Shown in pieces: positions 30,648 through 41,400 of a stretch of DNA of 64,000 nucleotides. Both the position numbers and the translations under genes were made by a program. The notes beneath the pieces were generated by a model. It was given only the letters and a program-made list of their open reading frames with translations. It was not told the DNA's origin and made no database searches. The stretch's first letter is position 1. Each line of letters opens with the position of its first letter. The stretch is from Brucella pituitosa (lineage in GTDB: Bacteria > Pseudomonadota > Alphaproteobacteria > Rhizobiales > Rhizobiaceae), in contig NZ_PYSY02000010.1 of the NCBI RefSeq assembly GCF_003049685.1, positions 1-64,000 on the forward strand, written 5' to 3'.

Positions 30648-31505
30648 ATGAAATCATGGAGTGAGCGCCTCGTCGCGGGGCTGAAGAACTGGCGATCGCG
30701 CAACAACGACACCGGGGCGGATGCAACGTCTGGTGTACAAAGCCCAGCCGATACGAGCCCAGAGCCATCTGATGACGGTTCAAAGGCAAAACTGTCGATC
30801 AGGGTCACGGTGGAAGACTTTGAAGGAACAGGCGTTGATGCAATTCCGCAGATAGAACCGCCAACGCCACTTGAAGCTTCCCAGTGCTTGCGAATGAAGT
30901 GCAGCCGCCTGAAGCATTGTCAAGTCAGCCGGAGCCGACGCACGAGGCGGCGAATGAACCTTCCACCTCATCATCTGTTTCAAAACCGACGCAAAATCTG
31001 TCCCGGGGAAGATCATCAAAGTCCAAGGATGGATTGATGGCAGGCAATGACCTGACGGTGTCAGACGGGAAGGGACTCAGCTAACGAAGCGGCTGAGAAC
31101 AAAAGCGTCATCAGCAAGAGGAAGTTGCAGTTCGATCATGAATTGCAGAAGGTCACCATCAACACGACCCCGGCAAAAGAGCTTGAAGAAGCAGATGGCA
31201 ACGCATCCATCGGGGCCGAGCCAGTAAACCCATCGGAAGCGTTAGTGTCGTTTGAGGAAGCGAATGCACTTCACGAACCGTCTAGTGGTGCGGAGCCACC
31301 GAGAATAGAGCAGGCGACAGACAAAGATGCGACGATTCCTGGGGCGTCCATGTCACCGCAAATGCGCTCCCGTGACCGAAAGCCCAAAGCTACTGATGAA
31401 CTGGTGACCGACGAAATGCTCGCAGAACTTGAAGCGGAAAACGCCCGCCTTAAGCGCCTTCTCCGTGAAAAGCTGAGTGCGATCAAGGATAATTCTGAGA
31501 ATTGA
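30648..31505 (+). CDS. second SyrB-zipper protein (frameshifted)
   Basis: Starts MKSWSERLVAGLKNWRSRNN after GGGGAGG. A long acidic/Pro/Ser-rich low-complexity middle (SSQPEPTHEAANEPSTSSSV) is followed, after shifts near 30870 and 31085, by KSVISKRKLQFDHELQKVTI and a C-terminal zipper TDEMLAELEAENARLKRLLR, EKLSAIKDNSEN. About 285 residues corrected. The zipper signature LEAENxxLKxxLxxKL is shared with the two genes before it. No DNA-binding motif recognised. Confidence 0.6.
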
Positions 31506-31569
31506 ACTAAGGGTCGCGTGCGACACCGCCAGAACTACCGTCGAACGATTTTGAACATAAGGATTAGTG

Positions 31570-31846
31570 ATGGCTGTTACATTGTTGCATGGAACCGGTA
31601 ATCTTGTCTGCGACGGCGTGGATGCGGGCCGGGTCGAATTCAGCATCGCCAGTCCGGCTGATGGGCCGGACATGACAAGATGTGGAAAGGTCTGGGGCAA
31701 CAGGCAGGCGATAGCTGCCTCGATGGATGCTGAGAAGATTGAGCTGATTGTGTCAGAGCCGAGGTGAGACGCTTCTCCTGGATCTCCAGGATCTGGATCG
31801 CGATGGTGGCGCCTTGTTCTCTGTTTTACAAGCCACAGCTGCTTGA
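31570..31846 (+). CDS. small protein, HGTGNL family (unknown function)
   Basis: MAVTLLHGTGNLVCDGVDAG opens a 91-residue product; RVEFSIASPADGPDMTRCGK and KVWGNRQAIAASMDAEKIEL follow, and after a shift near 31765 ETLLLDLQDLDRDGGALFSV to a stop at 31844. The start and first 25 residues recur in degraded form at 33829. Looks like a small beta-rich protein; I do not recognise a named family. Confidence 0.55.
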
Positions 31847-31916
31847 CGACGGCGGAGCCGTGAGAGCAAACCGGATCCTTCGACAGTTAGGTTGCAAGGC
31901 ATGGCATTCAGTAGAT

Positions 31917-32148
31917 TCAGTCCCGATCTGCTTGAAGCTCCTTCTCAAGTTCCGTCCACCAAAAAATGCCCATAAAGGGACGGTTTGCCGTTGCTTATCA
32001 GAATTAAACCCGAGAACAGCTCGTCGGCGGAAACTTGGCTAGGGCAGAATTGTAATAACGCTTCAGACCGGTCGTTAAAATTACCCAATCGTGATTGATC
32101 GGTTTCAAACTTCAGGCGGCAATTGTTAATATCGTCGCGTGTAAACAT
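31917..32148 (-). CDS. hypothetical small protein
   Basis: MFTRDDINNCRLKFETDQSR, then SEALLQFCPSQVSADELFSG and ILISNGKPSLYGHFLVDGT; a shift near 31948 adds LEKELQADRD before a stop at 31917. Composition is natural for a globular protein of about 77 residues. No family recognised and no strong ribosome-binding site. Confidence 0.4.
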
Positions 32149-32417
32149 CGCGGAAAACGTGACCGGAGGTGTCTACATGTCCCCGGCGGTCCGGGAAGAG
32201 CGCCGGGGATTCAGATTATTTGAGCGTTATTAAATGCGAATGCTGCAATGACGAATTGCCGAGAAGGTGAATTCTTCACACCAATGAGAAGGTAGCAGCT
32301 TCTGATGAACGTTGTCGGTGAGCATCGCCCTGAACAAATGGGACAAACTGGACAAATGGATATAAAATCCTTATATTGAGCTGCATGAAGACGGAGTACA
32401 CCCATGGCTAGTCCAAT
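32149..32417. promoter_or_regulatory. divergent promoter region with direct repeat
   Basis: Contains a direct repeat GGACAAACT-GGACAAATG at 32341-32358 immediately before TATAAAAT (32361-32367), a likely -10 region and operator upstream of the RES/Xre pair. A second hairpin-like GC-rich palindrome lies near 32177-32211. Nothing coding was seen. Confidence 0.45.
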
Positions 32418-33118
32418 ATGCAGACGCACCACAGTAGCCGCACCGACGTAGCAGAACGTGTCACCAACAAAGTCACGAATGCGCTCAAAAGCGACAAGGC
32501 ATTTGAGTCAGGAACGCTTGCGCTTTCAGCACAGCGGGAGCCGCATCAGCGGCCGTACTCGATCTCCCGCTAGAAGCCCGGCAGGAACTTCGGAAGCGGC
32601 AGGCCGAGTTGACGCACGGCATCAACCGACTGATTAAATCCTTTGGCAAAAAGCCGGGTTACAGCAAGATTGGTCTCACGAGACCTGATGTCGTTGAACC
32701 TTCCAAGGGCGACGGTCTTGGTACGATTGTATCCGATGAAGAAGGACAACGGCTACTCAATGACATTGCAGTTGCCCGGAAGATTGAAGACTGGGCCGGA
32801 GGCGTTGGCGCAACCGAGCTCAGTCGCGACTACGGCATTCCTCGCTCGACACTCCATCGCTGGCAGCATTCCAACGAAGTAATAGCGCTTCTCAAGGGAA
32901 CTAAAAAGCATGTCTATCCGACTGAGCAATTCATTGACGGACGCCCCGCAAGAGGGATTTCCACCATCATCGATATAATCGGTAGTCATCGAATTGCTTG
33001 GCTCTGGCTACGCCAGGTCAATCCCGTCCTAGGTGGGCGGAAACCTATCGACTGTCTCAAGCAGGAGCGCCTTGATGAAGTCATCGATGTTGCTCGTGCA
33101 TATTTCGAAGCGCATTGA
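32418..33118 (+). CDS. Xre/MbcA-type antitoxin with long N-terminus (frameshifted)
   Basis: MQTHHSSRTDVAERVTNKVT opens the protein; after a shift near 32535 it reads LDLPLEARQELRKRQAELTH and GINRLIKSFGKKP, then a DNA-binding helix-turn-helix (VGATELSRDYGIPRSTLHRW) and a C-terminal toxin-neutralising part, GSHRIAWLWLRQVNPVLGGR and KPIDCLKQERLDEVIDVARA, which is the Xre-MbcA-ParS signature. Its stop overlaps the toxin ATG as TGATG. About 232 residues. Confidence 0.75.
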
Positions 33119-33815
33119 TGCTTCATCCGGATATCCTGCAGCAACTTGCCGTTCAAGTAGATGTCAGCAATTATGTGCGGATTCTCCCGCGCATCTATGC
33201 GGCCTCGCCTTTAGGTATGGGGTTTGGACTTACGCGGTTCTCAAGTCCGAAGAATAAATTTCAATTGCTCTACCTTGCGCAAAATCCGATGACGGCAGTT
33301 GCTGAAACGATAGTGCGAGATAGGTTTGAAAAGCGGACCGCTACCTTATGCGCGAAGAGCTTGATCGCTATTCAATTGCTGTGATCCGTAATCCGAAGCC
33401 GCTATTTTTGCTCGACTTGCGCTATGAGGGCGCCAGCCTGCTTGGAATATCGACCGATACCGTACGCGCAAAGGCTCAAGCCGCAGGTAGACGATTAAGT
33501 CAGGAAATCTACGACCAAACCGAATTCGACGGCATCATTTATATGTCTCGCATTACAAACAAGGAATGCGTCGCTGTTTACGACAGGGCAGTCCACCTCA
33601 ATCTCGAGACCGACGCCCCAGCCTTAAACTTGACGAGGTTATCAAGCTTGACCGATATTTTTGAAGTTGTTCGTCACTTTAATCGTAGAACCATAACATC
33701 CGACATTCAAACCGGCCAGACGCCTCAGCGATTTAGGCAGTTGCCGTCCTCCGCAATTCTGAAAACTGAAGTGGTAAGCGGCTATGCTGCCGTCAGCGGT
33801 AGTTGGTTCGAATAA
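33118..33815 (+). CDS. RES-domain toxin (NAD+-degrading), frameshifted
   Basis: RES/ParT toxins deplete NAD+. The domain reads YVRILPRIYAASPLGMGFGL with TRFSSPKNKFQLLYLAQNPM and TAVAETIVRDRFEKR (active-site Arg, Tyr and Glu), then after a shift near 33350 YRYEGASLLGISTDTVRAKA-like text (LRYEGASLLGISTDTVRAKA) and ETDAPALNLTRLSSLTDIFE. The ATG overlaps the antitoxin stop. The last 35 codons after HFNRRTI are probably out of frame; the natural stop is likely a little earlier. Confidence 0.8.
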
Positions 33816-33828
33816 AATACATGAAGTT

Positions 33829-33899
33829 GTGACGGCTGTTACGTTGTTCCATGGAACGGGCAATCTCGACTGCGATGGCGTTGAATTCAGGTTATGAGT
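33829..33899 (+). repeat. truncated second copy of the HGTGNL gene start
   Basis: The DNA coding VTAVTLFHGTGNLDCDGVEF closely matches 31567-31640 and stops abruptly at TAG/TGA-like codons. It is a partial direct repeat 2.26 kb from the first copy, flanking the RES/Xre region. Confidence 0.7.
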
Positions 33900-34395
33900 T
33901 TGGCATCGACCTGGCTCTGCAGGTTGGAAGTGTTCTAACCACGGGGAGCAGATCACGCAGCAAGCTATGCGGAAGATTTGCCAAGAGTTTCGCAAGTTCC
34001 ACGCGTTCTTTGGCTTCCTCCTCACTATTGCCCCACAAATGAGGCGCTGCTTCATAAAGCATATCGATGGGTATAACGCCGAGCACTTCGCAGATATGAA
34101 TCATGCGAGTGACATGAAGCTTTGAAAATGCCCGTTCATATCGGCCATAAACCGGTGTCGAAAGCCCTATTAGAGGGGCAAAGTCGGCTTGTTTGAGGCG
34201 CGCCTGTTCACGCGCTTCGCGGAGGTACTTCGCAAGCCGATGATCGATTTCTTCGAACGTACTTATCCCGTTAAAACCAGGACGCCTAAAGATTGGCTTA
34301 TCGATTTCAGGATCATTGGTTTTCAAGGAATGCTCGTTTGAGTAATCTAGTGACTCACTTTTCACTTTCAACTCCCTCGTTTTCAGCGCCATCAC
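33892..34395 (-). CDS. XRE-family regulator
   Basis: Intact 167 residues. The N-terminal 60 residues are polar; a helix-turn-helix follows, LAKYLREAREQARLKQADFA with PLIGLSTPVYGRYERAFSKL and VTRMIHICEVLGVIPIDMLY. The C-terminal helices (EEEAKERVELAKLLANLPHS) may sense ligand. Typical of phage/plasmid repressors. Last residues overlap the repeat at 33829, so the C-terminus may be altered by it. Possibly controls the adjacent hydrolase or the RES/Xre locus (inference). Confidence 0.7.
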   Translation of the reverse strand: MMALKTRELKVKSESLDYSNEHSLKTNDPEIDKPIFRRPGFNGISTFEEIDHRLAKYLREAREQARLKQADFAPLIGLSTPVYGRYERAFSKLHVTRMIHICEVLGVIPIDMLYEAAPHLWGNSEEEAKERVELAKLLANLPHSLLRDLLPVVRTLPTCRARSMPNS

Positions 34396-34657
34396 GGTGA
34401 TCGCTAGAGATGCTCCGTTATAATAGCATTTCAGAAAAGTGATTTATTCTTCTTTTCATATCAATCTTCATGGCCGGGAGCGACGTCTTTTCCGCCTCTA
34501 ATGCGAAAACAGGTGTAGACGGTTCAGTGTTCAAACTGACGTTTACCGTCGCAAGTTCCATCAAACCACCCGACAATCGTGATATTCTGCGGTTCGCTGA
34601 CCCGCGTGAGCGAAGCCTACATCTTTCAAGCAGATTGGGCTGGACACCGTGTCCATA
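34396..34657. other. intergenic, AT-rich
   Basis: About 260 bases between two minus-strand genes, visibly AT-rich. Contains no supported gene. Confidence 0.4.
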
Positions 34658-35779
34658 TTATTGCGAGAAGTTCATGAATCTTCGTATCTTGGTGCGCTGA
34701 CGACGGCTAGGCAATTCGCTAAAGTCGTAGCGGAAGTTCCGAACATCCCACAACTCAGCTAAAGTTGGCCAATCTTTCAAAAATCGCAGTACCCTATGGG
34801 CCGCGATTAAATTAAAAGGAAAGATTCCGACGGACGAATGGCCGCAATTCAGACGTAAAACTTCAGGTCTACGAGCACCTTTTTCTAACACATCAACTAC
34901 CCGATCCGAAAGATTTGGACATACGATCGTATCGTCTTTTCCTAACACAAACATCATATTCAGGTGAGGTCGTGTTAGCCTTGAAAGATGATTTTCAAGA
35001 TCGATTAGACCCCAAGCGCTTTTCAATTCGTCTAAAGACATTGCTGGCTCGATACGGCTACGCAGCCCTCTTAAAGTTTCCGCAGTCCATACCAGTTCGG
35101 CGGGTTTAGCTGGCGATACCATCAGGACTGCCTTACGCACTTTTTCTTCGTGCGCAGCGATGAGACCTGCAACCAAGCCACCTATACACATCCCTACCAC
35201 GGAGATTTTATAGTATCCCTGCTTACCGAGCCAACGTACAAGTTTGCGGCCATCCAGAACCGCCTGGCGCATCGAACGGATGGTAAGGTTTATATCGGCA
35301 TTCAAAGCTTTTCTTCGGAAGTCGTCAGAACCACGCCTGAAGTGATACGGAAGGGTAGCCTCGACAACGGTGATACCCCTAGCTGCGAAAAATTTTGCGA
35401 ATGCGGAATAACGATTGCGTGCGTACCAATGATGAAAGACAACGATAGCGTGTTCTTTCGTTCCGCTGTCAGTTATCTCGCATTCAAATATATTATTCTC
35501 TTCCTCTTCAGTCGTGATGTCAGATTGGAAAACAACCTGGTCTGTGCTTTCGCTTAGTGGTTCAGGCGGCAAAATAGGAGAGAAAAATGCCTGCGCGTTG
35601 AAATTTTCATCGAGCTCTAACTCTATGCTGTCGACGCTTTTTGCTTCTTTCTTGTGAACTGCGAATGTCAATGAGCTATCATGCATAAACTTTATAGACC
35701 TGTGTTCGATGAGCTTTTGACGTTGTAATGATTTTATAATGTGCTTGCGATCATGTCTGCGTGCTAAATAGCGAAACAT
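34658..35779 (-). CDS. alpha/beta hydrolase with cysteine in the nucleophile elbow
   Basis: Intact 373-residue protein. The fold is seen in VVFHHWYARNRYSAFAKFFA (oxyanion region), KISVVGMCIGGLVAGLIAAH (nucleophile elbow GxCxG), VLGKDDTIVCP (acid) and RLNCGHSSVGIFP (His). Cys instead of Ser at the elbow recalls dienelactone-hydrolase-type enzymes. The N-terminal 110 residues are an additional charged region without recognised domain. Lower G+C than the tra genes beside it, suggesting separate acquisition. Substrate unknown. Confidence 0.75.
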   Translation of the reverse strand: MFRYLARRHDRKHIIKSLQRQKLIEHRSIKFMHDSSLTFAVHKKEAKSVDSIELELDENFNAQAFFSPILPPEPLSESTDQVVFQSDITTEEEENNIFECEITDSGTKEHAIVVFHHWYARNRYSAFAKFFAARGITVVEATLPYHFRRGSDDFRRKALNADINLTIRSMRQAVLDGRKLVRWLGKQGYYKISVVGMCIGGLVAGLIAAHEEKVRKAVLMVSPAKPAELVWTAETLRGLRSRIEPAMSLDELKSAWGLIDLENHLSRLTRPHLNMMFVLGKDDTIVCPNLSDRVVDVLEKGARRPEVLRLNCGHSSVGIFPFNLIAAHRVLRFLKDWPTLAELWDVRNFRYDFSELPSRRQRTKIRRFMNFSQ

Positions 35780-35899
35780 ATGTTCCTCCTGTTATCACAG
35801 CGTTAAATGGATCGACCTTTTTGCCGATAATGATTTAGTCAAAATAATCATGCTTTTAACTCTCACTGCGCGCCTCTCGTCCAAGGGGTCGTGAACCGC

Positions 35900-37570
35900 T
35901 CAGTGACCGTCATACAGTCCTCTGAATTCAGCATCGGCATAATATGCGATCTTGTTGGCGACGATCGGCCGTTGGCCTGCGAGGAAGAGCAGTTCGAGAT
36001 GTGGCTGAAGATTGCGGACTTCATCGGGGGTGAGCAAGGCACGCGCTGTATGGTGTTGGGCGTGAGAAATACCAGACTGTTGTGAATCGAGTGCCCGGCT
36101 CATGGTCTGGAAAACCACGGTTTCCTGTCCGAGCAAATCGGAGACGAATTGGGCGCTGTCGTGATCGTTGACACCGAAGACTTGCAGGACGCCAGCATTC
36201 GATAGAAAGGTGCCAGCGCGCTTTCCGTAGGTGGCGCGAAGCTGGTGAATGTCCTGCAGGATGGGCCAGAGCTGGACACCGTAGCCTGCCATAAGCCCCA
36301 TTGCGCGTTCCACCGGTGCCAGGTGGCCAAGGGCTGCGAACTCATCCAACAGATAGAGAACCGGGGTAACCGGTTTGGCTTGATCCCGGGCCATGTCGGT
36401 CAGGCTTTGCGCGACGAGCAGGCGCAGCCAGCGAGAGTAGGTGGCGAGCCGATCGGGGGGGGAAGGACGAGAAACACCGAGATATTGCGGTGCTTGAGAT
36501 CAGCAAAGCGAAAATCAGATCTGGCGAGGATCGTAGCCATGCGTGGACTGTCGAGAAAATGGGTATGACGCTGCGCGGCGGAAAGTACGCCAGCACCTTC
36601 CCGATCGGATTTACCAAAATGGCGGTTTGCGGCGCGGGCAATCAAACCAGCTGACGCTGTTGAGGCCTGCATTTCTTTCAGGAGGGCTACGAAAGCTTCA
36701 GGGGGGGGAGGGTGAGATAGTCTCGCAGGGTGGCGAGGTTTCGCCTGTCGCGCGGCTCGCTGGCGACAATATGAAGGATTAAACCGGCAATGAGTGCTTT
36801 CGCTTCCTCATTCCAGTGCGCGCATCCCCACTCATGCCCGGTTCATCGAATACGAGGGCGTCGGCTAGCGTGGTTGCATCTTCTGCGACATCGAGCCCTG
36901 TGGGATCGAGATTGTCGAGTGGATTGAAGGCAGCGGAGGGCTGACCGGTAACACCGAAGGGATCGAGGACATGAACGGGGCCAAATTGCTGTCGGGCGCG
37001 GACGGTGACCTTGGCGTTTTCGCCCTTTGGATCGATACAGATTACAGATCGATCGGTGATGAGCAGGTTCGGGATAATTGTTCCCACGCCCTTACCGGTA
37101 CGCGTCGGTGCCATTGTGAGCAGATGGGCCGGGCCTTCATAGCGAAGCAGTTTTGCGGACTTCGGATCGCGGCCGATGAGCAGGCCGGAATCGGTGCGGG
37201 TGCGGGCAGCGGTTTCCTTATCGGTGGCGAAGCGGGCAGACCCGTGGGTTTCGCCGTCAGGATCCCCGAAATGATTAATTAGCGGATTGGTGATGAGGCG
37301 GAACAAGAGGAGAAGTACGAATGCTGTAAAGGCAGTATTTCCCACATACCAGAGCGTATCACCGCGGTCGATATTGAGAGAACGCATCGCATATTCCAGG
37401 ATGAAAGCGAACACAAAAACGACAACGAAATAGAAGATGCCTACCTGAAAGATCGTTCTTCCATAACGGAATGGAACAGAAAGAAGGGAAACCAATGCCC
37501 ACAGCGGATCTCGCGCAGCAGCACGCAGCATGTTCCTGAACGCTGCGCATGCAAGTGTCGCCTGATTCAT
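35900..37570 (-). CDS. traG: conjugal transfer coupling protein TraG (VirD4 family)
   Basis: Inner-membrane ATPase that brings the relaxase-DNA complex to the secretion channel. Two N-terminal transmembrane segments (FQVGIFYFVVVFVFAFILEY at about residues 41-60; TAFVLLLLFRLI), Walker A APTRTGKGVGT near 154-164, then ICIDPKGENAKVT, Walker B PVLYLLDEFAALGH and C-terminal motifs SNAGVLQVFGVNDHDSAQFV. Shifts near 36810, 36715 and 36465. About 557 residues. Overlaps traD by 1 base; transcribed away from oriT. Confidence 0.88.
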
Positions 37571-37863
37571 TAACCCGCTCCTTCGTTGCTTGCACGGTTG
37601 GACGTTTTCCCGATCAGATCAGCAAACAGTACCCTGTCGGCTTCGCGCGTCAGAAACACGGGCAGCTCATTCTTCAGCCATTCTTTCAGGCGTTGGGAAA
37701 GTTCCTCATCGTTTCCGCTTTCAACTCGATGCAGCACTAGCGCACCAAGCAGCACCTTTCGGCGTGTATCGTTGGCGCGCTCCTGTTTCGATAGTCTGGC
37801 TTTCAAAGCGGAACGCTGCGCATCCAGCTGGGCCAGACGTTCTTCGATGGATTTGCGTGCCAC
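37570..37863 (-). CDS. traD: conjugal transfer protein TraD
   Basis: 97 residues: MARKSIEERLAQLDAQRSAL with RLSKQERANDTRRKVLLGAL and VLHRVESGNDEELSQRLKEW. The DTRRK(I/V)LLGALVLHR motif is diagnostic for TraD of the Agrobacterium traC-D-G operon, an accessory DNA-processing protein. First gene of a traDG operon; traC was not seen. Confidence 0.8.
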   Translation of the reverse strand: MARKSIEERLAQLDAQRSALKARLSKQERANDTRRKVLLGALVLHRVESGNDEELSQRLKEWLKNELPVFLTREADRVLFADLIGKTSNRASNEGAG

Positions 37864-38337
37864 ACTTCTACTCCCTTAAAATCTCATTGAGCTTGGAATA
37901 GTTTCCCTTACTACGGCTTTCGCCAACTTCATGTAGCGGCAATGGCTACGAACTTACGGCAGAAAGTGTGGATCATCGGCTGTGGCGGCATTTCATGCCG
38001 TGTACTGGTCGCCGGAAAGATGATCCTGAGAATCTCATTATTACTTTGAAAACTGTCGCCATAACGTTGTCAACCGTCTGCGTGCATCCAGCTGGGATAT
38101 CCGAGCTCACAGATACACGTCCCTCAGCCGTTTGAATGCGGATCTCTCATTGGTGTATTCGGTCATTTAAAACCGCCCTCATTGTTGCGAGGTTTTGATC
38201 TGAGCAGCGACGTTCACCCTGTTTCATCGCCAATCCAAAACTTCGGTCATTGCAGCCAGGATTAGCTTCAGTTTTAAAGCATCGATGCTGCTGCAGGTTA
38301 ACACCGAAAGTTGAGAGAGCAAAGCGAATGGAATACG
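37864..38337. other. traD-traA intergenic region (oriT side)
   Basis: About 560 bases between the divergent traD and traA genes in total. Apart from the oriT element at the traA-proximal end it holds promoters presumably driving both operons; no gene supported. Confidence 0.5.
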
Positions 38338-38368
38338 AAGGGCGCACTTACGAGTTGCTTCGCAACTC
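38338..38368 (-). other. MOBQ-type oriT
   Basis: On the minus strand GAGTTGC-gaa-GCAACTC (7-bp inverted repeat, positions 38352-38368) is followed by GTAAGTGCGCCCTT. The core TAAGTGCGCCCT closely resembles the nick regions of RSF1010/R1162 and pTi-type origins. It lies 60 bases upstream of the relaxase start. Confidence 0.8.
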
Positions 38369-38427
38369 AGAGCGGTTTAAGCTCATTTCATAGACGGATT
38401 TATTTGTTTGGGGCTGAGGATAGTGAT

Positions 38428-41400
38428 GTGGCGATCTATCATCTGAGTATGAAGCCGATTTCCCGATCTAGGGGACGAAGTGCTGTTGCTGCCAGCGCCT
38501 ATCGCTCGGCGTCAAAGCTGACGAATGAGCGTGACGGAATTACCCATGATTACACCAACAAAAGCGGTTTGGAACATGCCGAGATCGTCTTACCGGAAGG
38601 TGTCGATGCGGAATGGGCGCGGGATCGTTCAGCCTTATGGAATGCAGCCGAGCTTTGCGAAAAGCGCAAGGATGCACGTGTCGCACGCGAGTTTGAAATT
38701 GCATTGCCGCATGAGCTGACTGCGGATCAACGGCTTGAGGCAACGCGGATTTTCGCCCATGAGCTTGCCGATCGTTTTGGCGCGGCAATCGACTTCGCCA
38801 TTCATGCGCCGCAAGACGACAGCGACATTCGAAACCACCATGCGCATATAATGATGACAACACGGCAGGTGAGGGGGGATGGTCTCGCTGACAAGAACCT
38901 TCTCGAGCGTGAAAACAAATGGCTTCTGTCAGCGGATCTGCCAACCACGGATATGCAGCTTCGTGATCTCCGCATGCGATGGGAAGGGATTGCGAATGAA
39001 AGCCTTGCTCGGGCCGGACATGATATTCGCATTGATCACCGTTCGCATCTGGAGCGGGGTCTCGAGATTGCGCCGACGGAGCATATGGGGGTTCATGCGA
39101 CGCAGATGGAGCGGCGTGGTCTCGTCGTGTCGCGGTCGCGGCTGGATGAAGATGCCGCGCGGCGCAATTCGGAGCTGATCCGCGAGAAGCCGGAACAGGT
39201 TCTTGAAATCATCACGGGAGAGAAAAGCGTCTTTGACCGGCGTGACGTTGCGCGAGCGCTGCATCGCTACATCAACGATGACATTGGAGAGTTCCAGAGC
39301 GCCTTTGCCAAGGTGATGGCGTCATCGGCCCTTGTTGAACTACAGGCGGAAAGCCATGATCCGGTGACGGGTGAATTCGAGTTAGCGCGTTATTCGACGC
39401 GCGGAATGGTCGAGATCGAATCCGGTATGATCGAATGCGCGCAGCGGATGCACGCGTCGCACAGCCACAGGCTGAGCGATCATCATGGTGTCGATCGCAA
39501 GCATGTCGAACAAGCGATCGGGCGTCAGGATGCTGCGATCCGGACAAGCGTTTCCAGCGATACCGCTGACAAGGTCGAGCGGGGTGATCTAGATCGCGGT
39601 GAGCGCGATCGGCTTATCGACGCTGCACGTCTCTCCGATGAGCAGCGGCGGGCGATTGAGCATGTCACTGGGCCGGAGCGCATTGCTGCGGTTGTCGGTT
39701 ATGCGGGTGCTGGCAAGAGTACGATGCTGGCGGCGGCGCGTGAGGCATGGGAGGCAGAAGGCTACAGGGTTCACGGTGCAGCCTTGTCGGGTAAGGCAGC
39801 CGAGGGCCTGGAGGAGAGTTCTGGAATTCAGAGCCGCACCCTGGCATCGTGGGACATGAGTTGGCAGAACGACCGTCGCACGCTCAATCGCGGTGATGTG
39901 TTTGTGATCGACGAAGCAGGCATGGTGGGAAGCCGGCAGCTCGCCCGGTTCGTTGGCGAGGCCGAGGCACGCGGTGCGAAGATCGTCCTTGTCGGCGATC
40001 ATGAGCAGCTACAGGCAATCGGGGCCGGCGCACCATTCCGGGCGATCACCGAGGAAATTGGTCATGCCGAGCTTTCCCAGATACGCAGGCAGCGTATTGA
40101 CTGGCAGCGGGACGCGTCGGTTGCCTTCGCCACGCACCGAACGGCTGAGGGTCTGAGCGCCTATCGGGATCGCGGCAATATCAGCTTTGCCGAGACGGGC
40201 GAGGATGCGCGCGGTCAGATCGTGCGTGATTACCTTGCCGACGCGCAAGTGCGTCCGGACGGCACCCGGATTGCGATGGCGTATCGCCGGGCCGATGTTC
40301 GCGCCATCAATGACGCGATCAGAGCTGAGCTACGGGCCCGGGACAACGTGCCCGGCGACAGCCGGGGGCTGTCCGAGGGCGAGCTGGCGCGTGGCGCCCT
40401 CGGGAAGGGGCTGGTCTTCCAGACCAATGACGGCAAACGCGAGTTCGCCCCGGGCGACCGCATCGTGTTCCTTGAGAACAATCGCGACCTTGGCGTAAAA
40501 AACGGGATGTTGGGTACCGTCGAGCATGTTGAGGTCGGCCGACCGGGTGCTGGCCCCAGGATCGTCGCGCAGCTCGACGGGGCGAGCGGTAAGGAAGGGC
40601 GCAGCGTCAGCGTGCCGATGGACGACTATCAGGCGGTCGACCACGGCTATGCGACGACAATTCACAAAAATCAGGGCGCAACCGTGGATCGTGCCTATGT
40701 GCTGGCGTCGAGAACGATGGACCGGCATCTAACCTACGTCGCTATGACCCGGCATCGCGACGGAGTGCAGCTCTATGGGAGCCAGGACGAGTTCAGCAAA
40801 TCGGAACTTGGCCGGCAGGTAGGTCAAACGTTGGCTGTGGGTCGTCTGATCGAACATGGGGCCGCACCGTTCAACCACAAGGAAGGCAATAGTCAGAGCT
40901 ATTTCGTGACGCTTGAAAACGATCAAGGTGAGCAGCGCACGCTATGGGGCGTAGATCTTGAGCGCGCCATGAAGGCTTCGAAACAGGCACCGCAGATTGG
41001 GGACAGGATCGGCCTGCAACATGTCGGTTCGGAGCCGGTTCGCCTTCCAGACGGAACGGAGACGCACCGGAACGCTTGGAAGGTTCAAGATGCGGGCGAT
41101 CTTGCTTATGAGCAGCTTAAAAAATCAGCTGTCACGGTCGGGCGTGAAGGAAACGACACTCGACTATACCCGCGACTTTGCCGCGCGCCAATTTGCCGAG
41201 CGGCGGGGGATCGCAGAGCAAATGGGGATCGTAAGCGAGATCGAGATCCCGGCGGAGCGCGCCGGGCTACGTGCGGAGCGGGAATCAACGGCCGCGGATA
41301 ACGTCGGTGATCGACAACAGCGCCGCAATTCGTTCGAGGGCCTGAAACTCGGGGCGCGGCGCGGCGGCCGAGCGGTTGCAGCAGGATCGCACCGGTGAGA

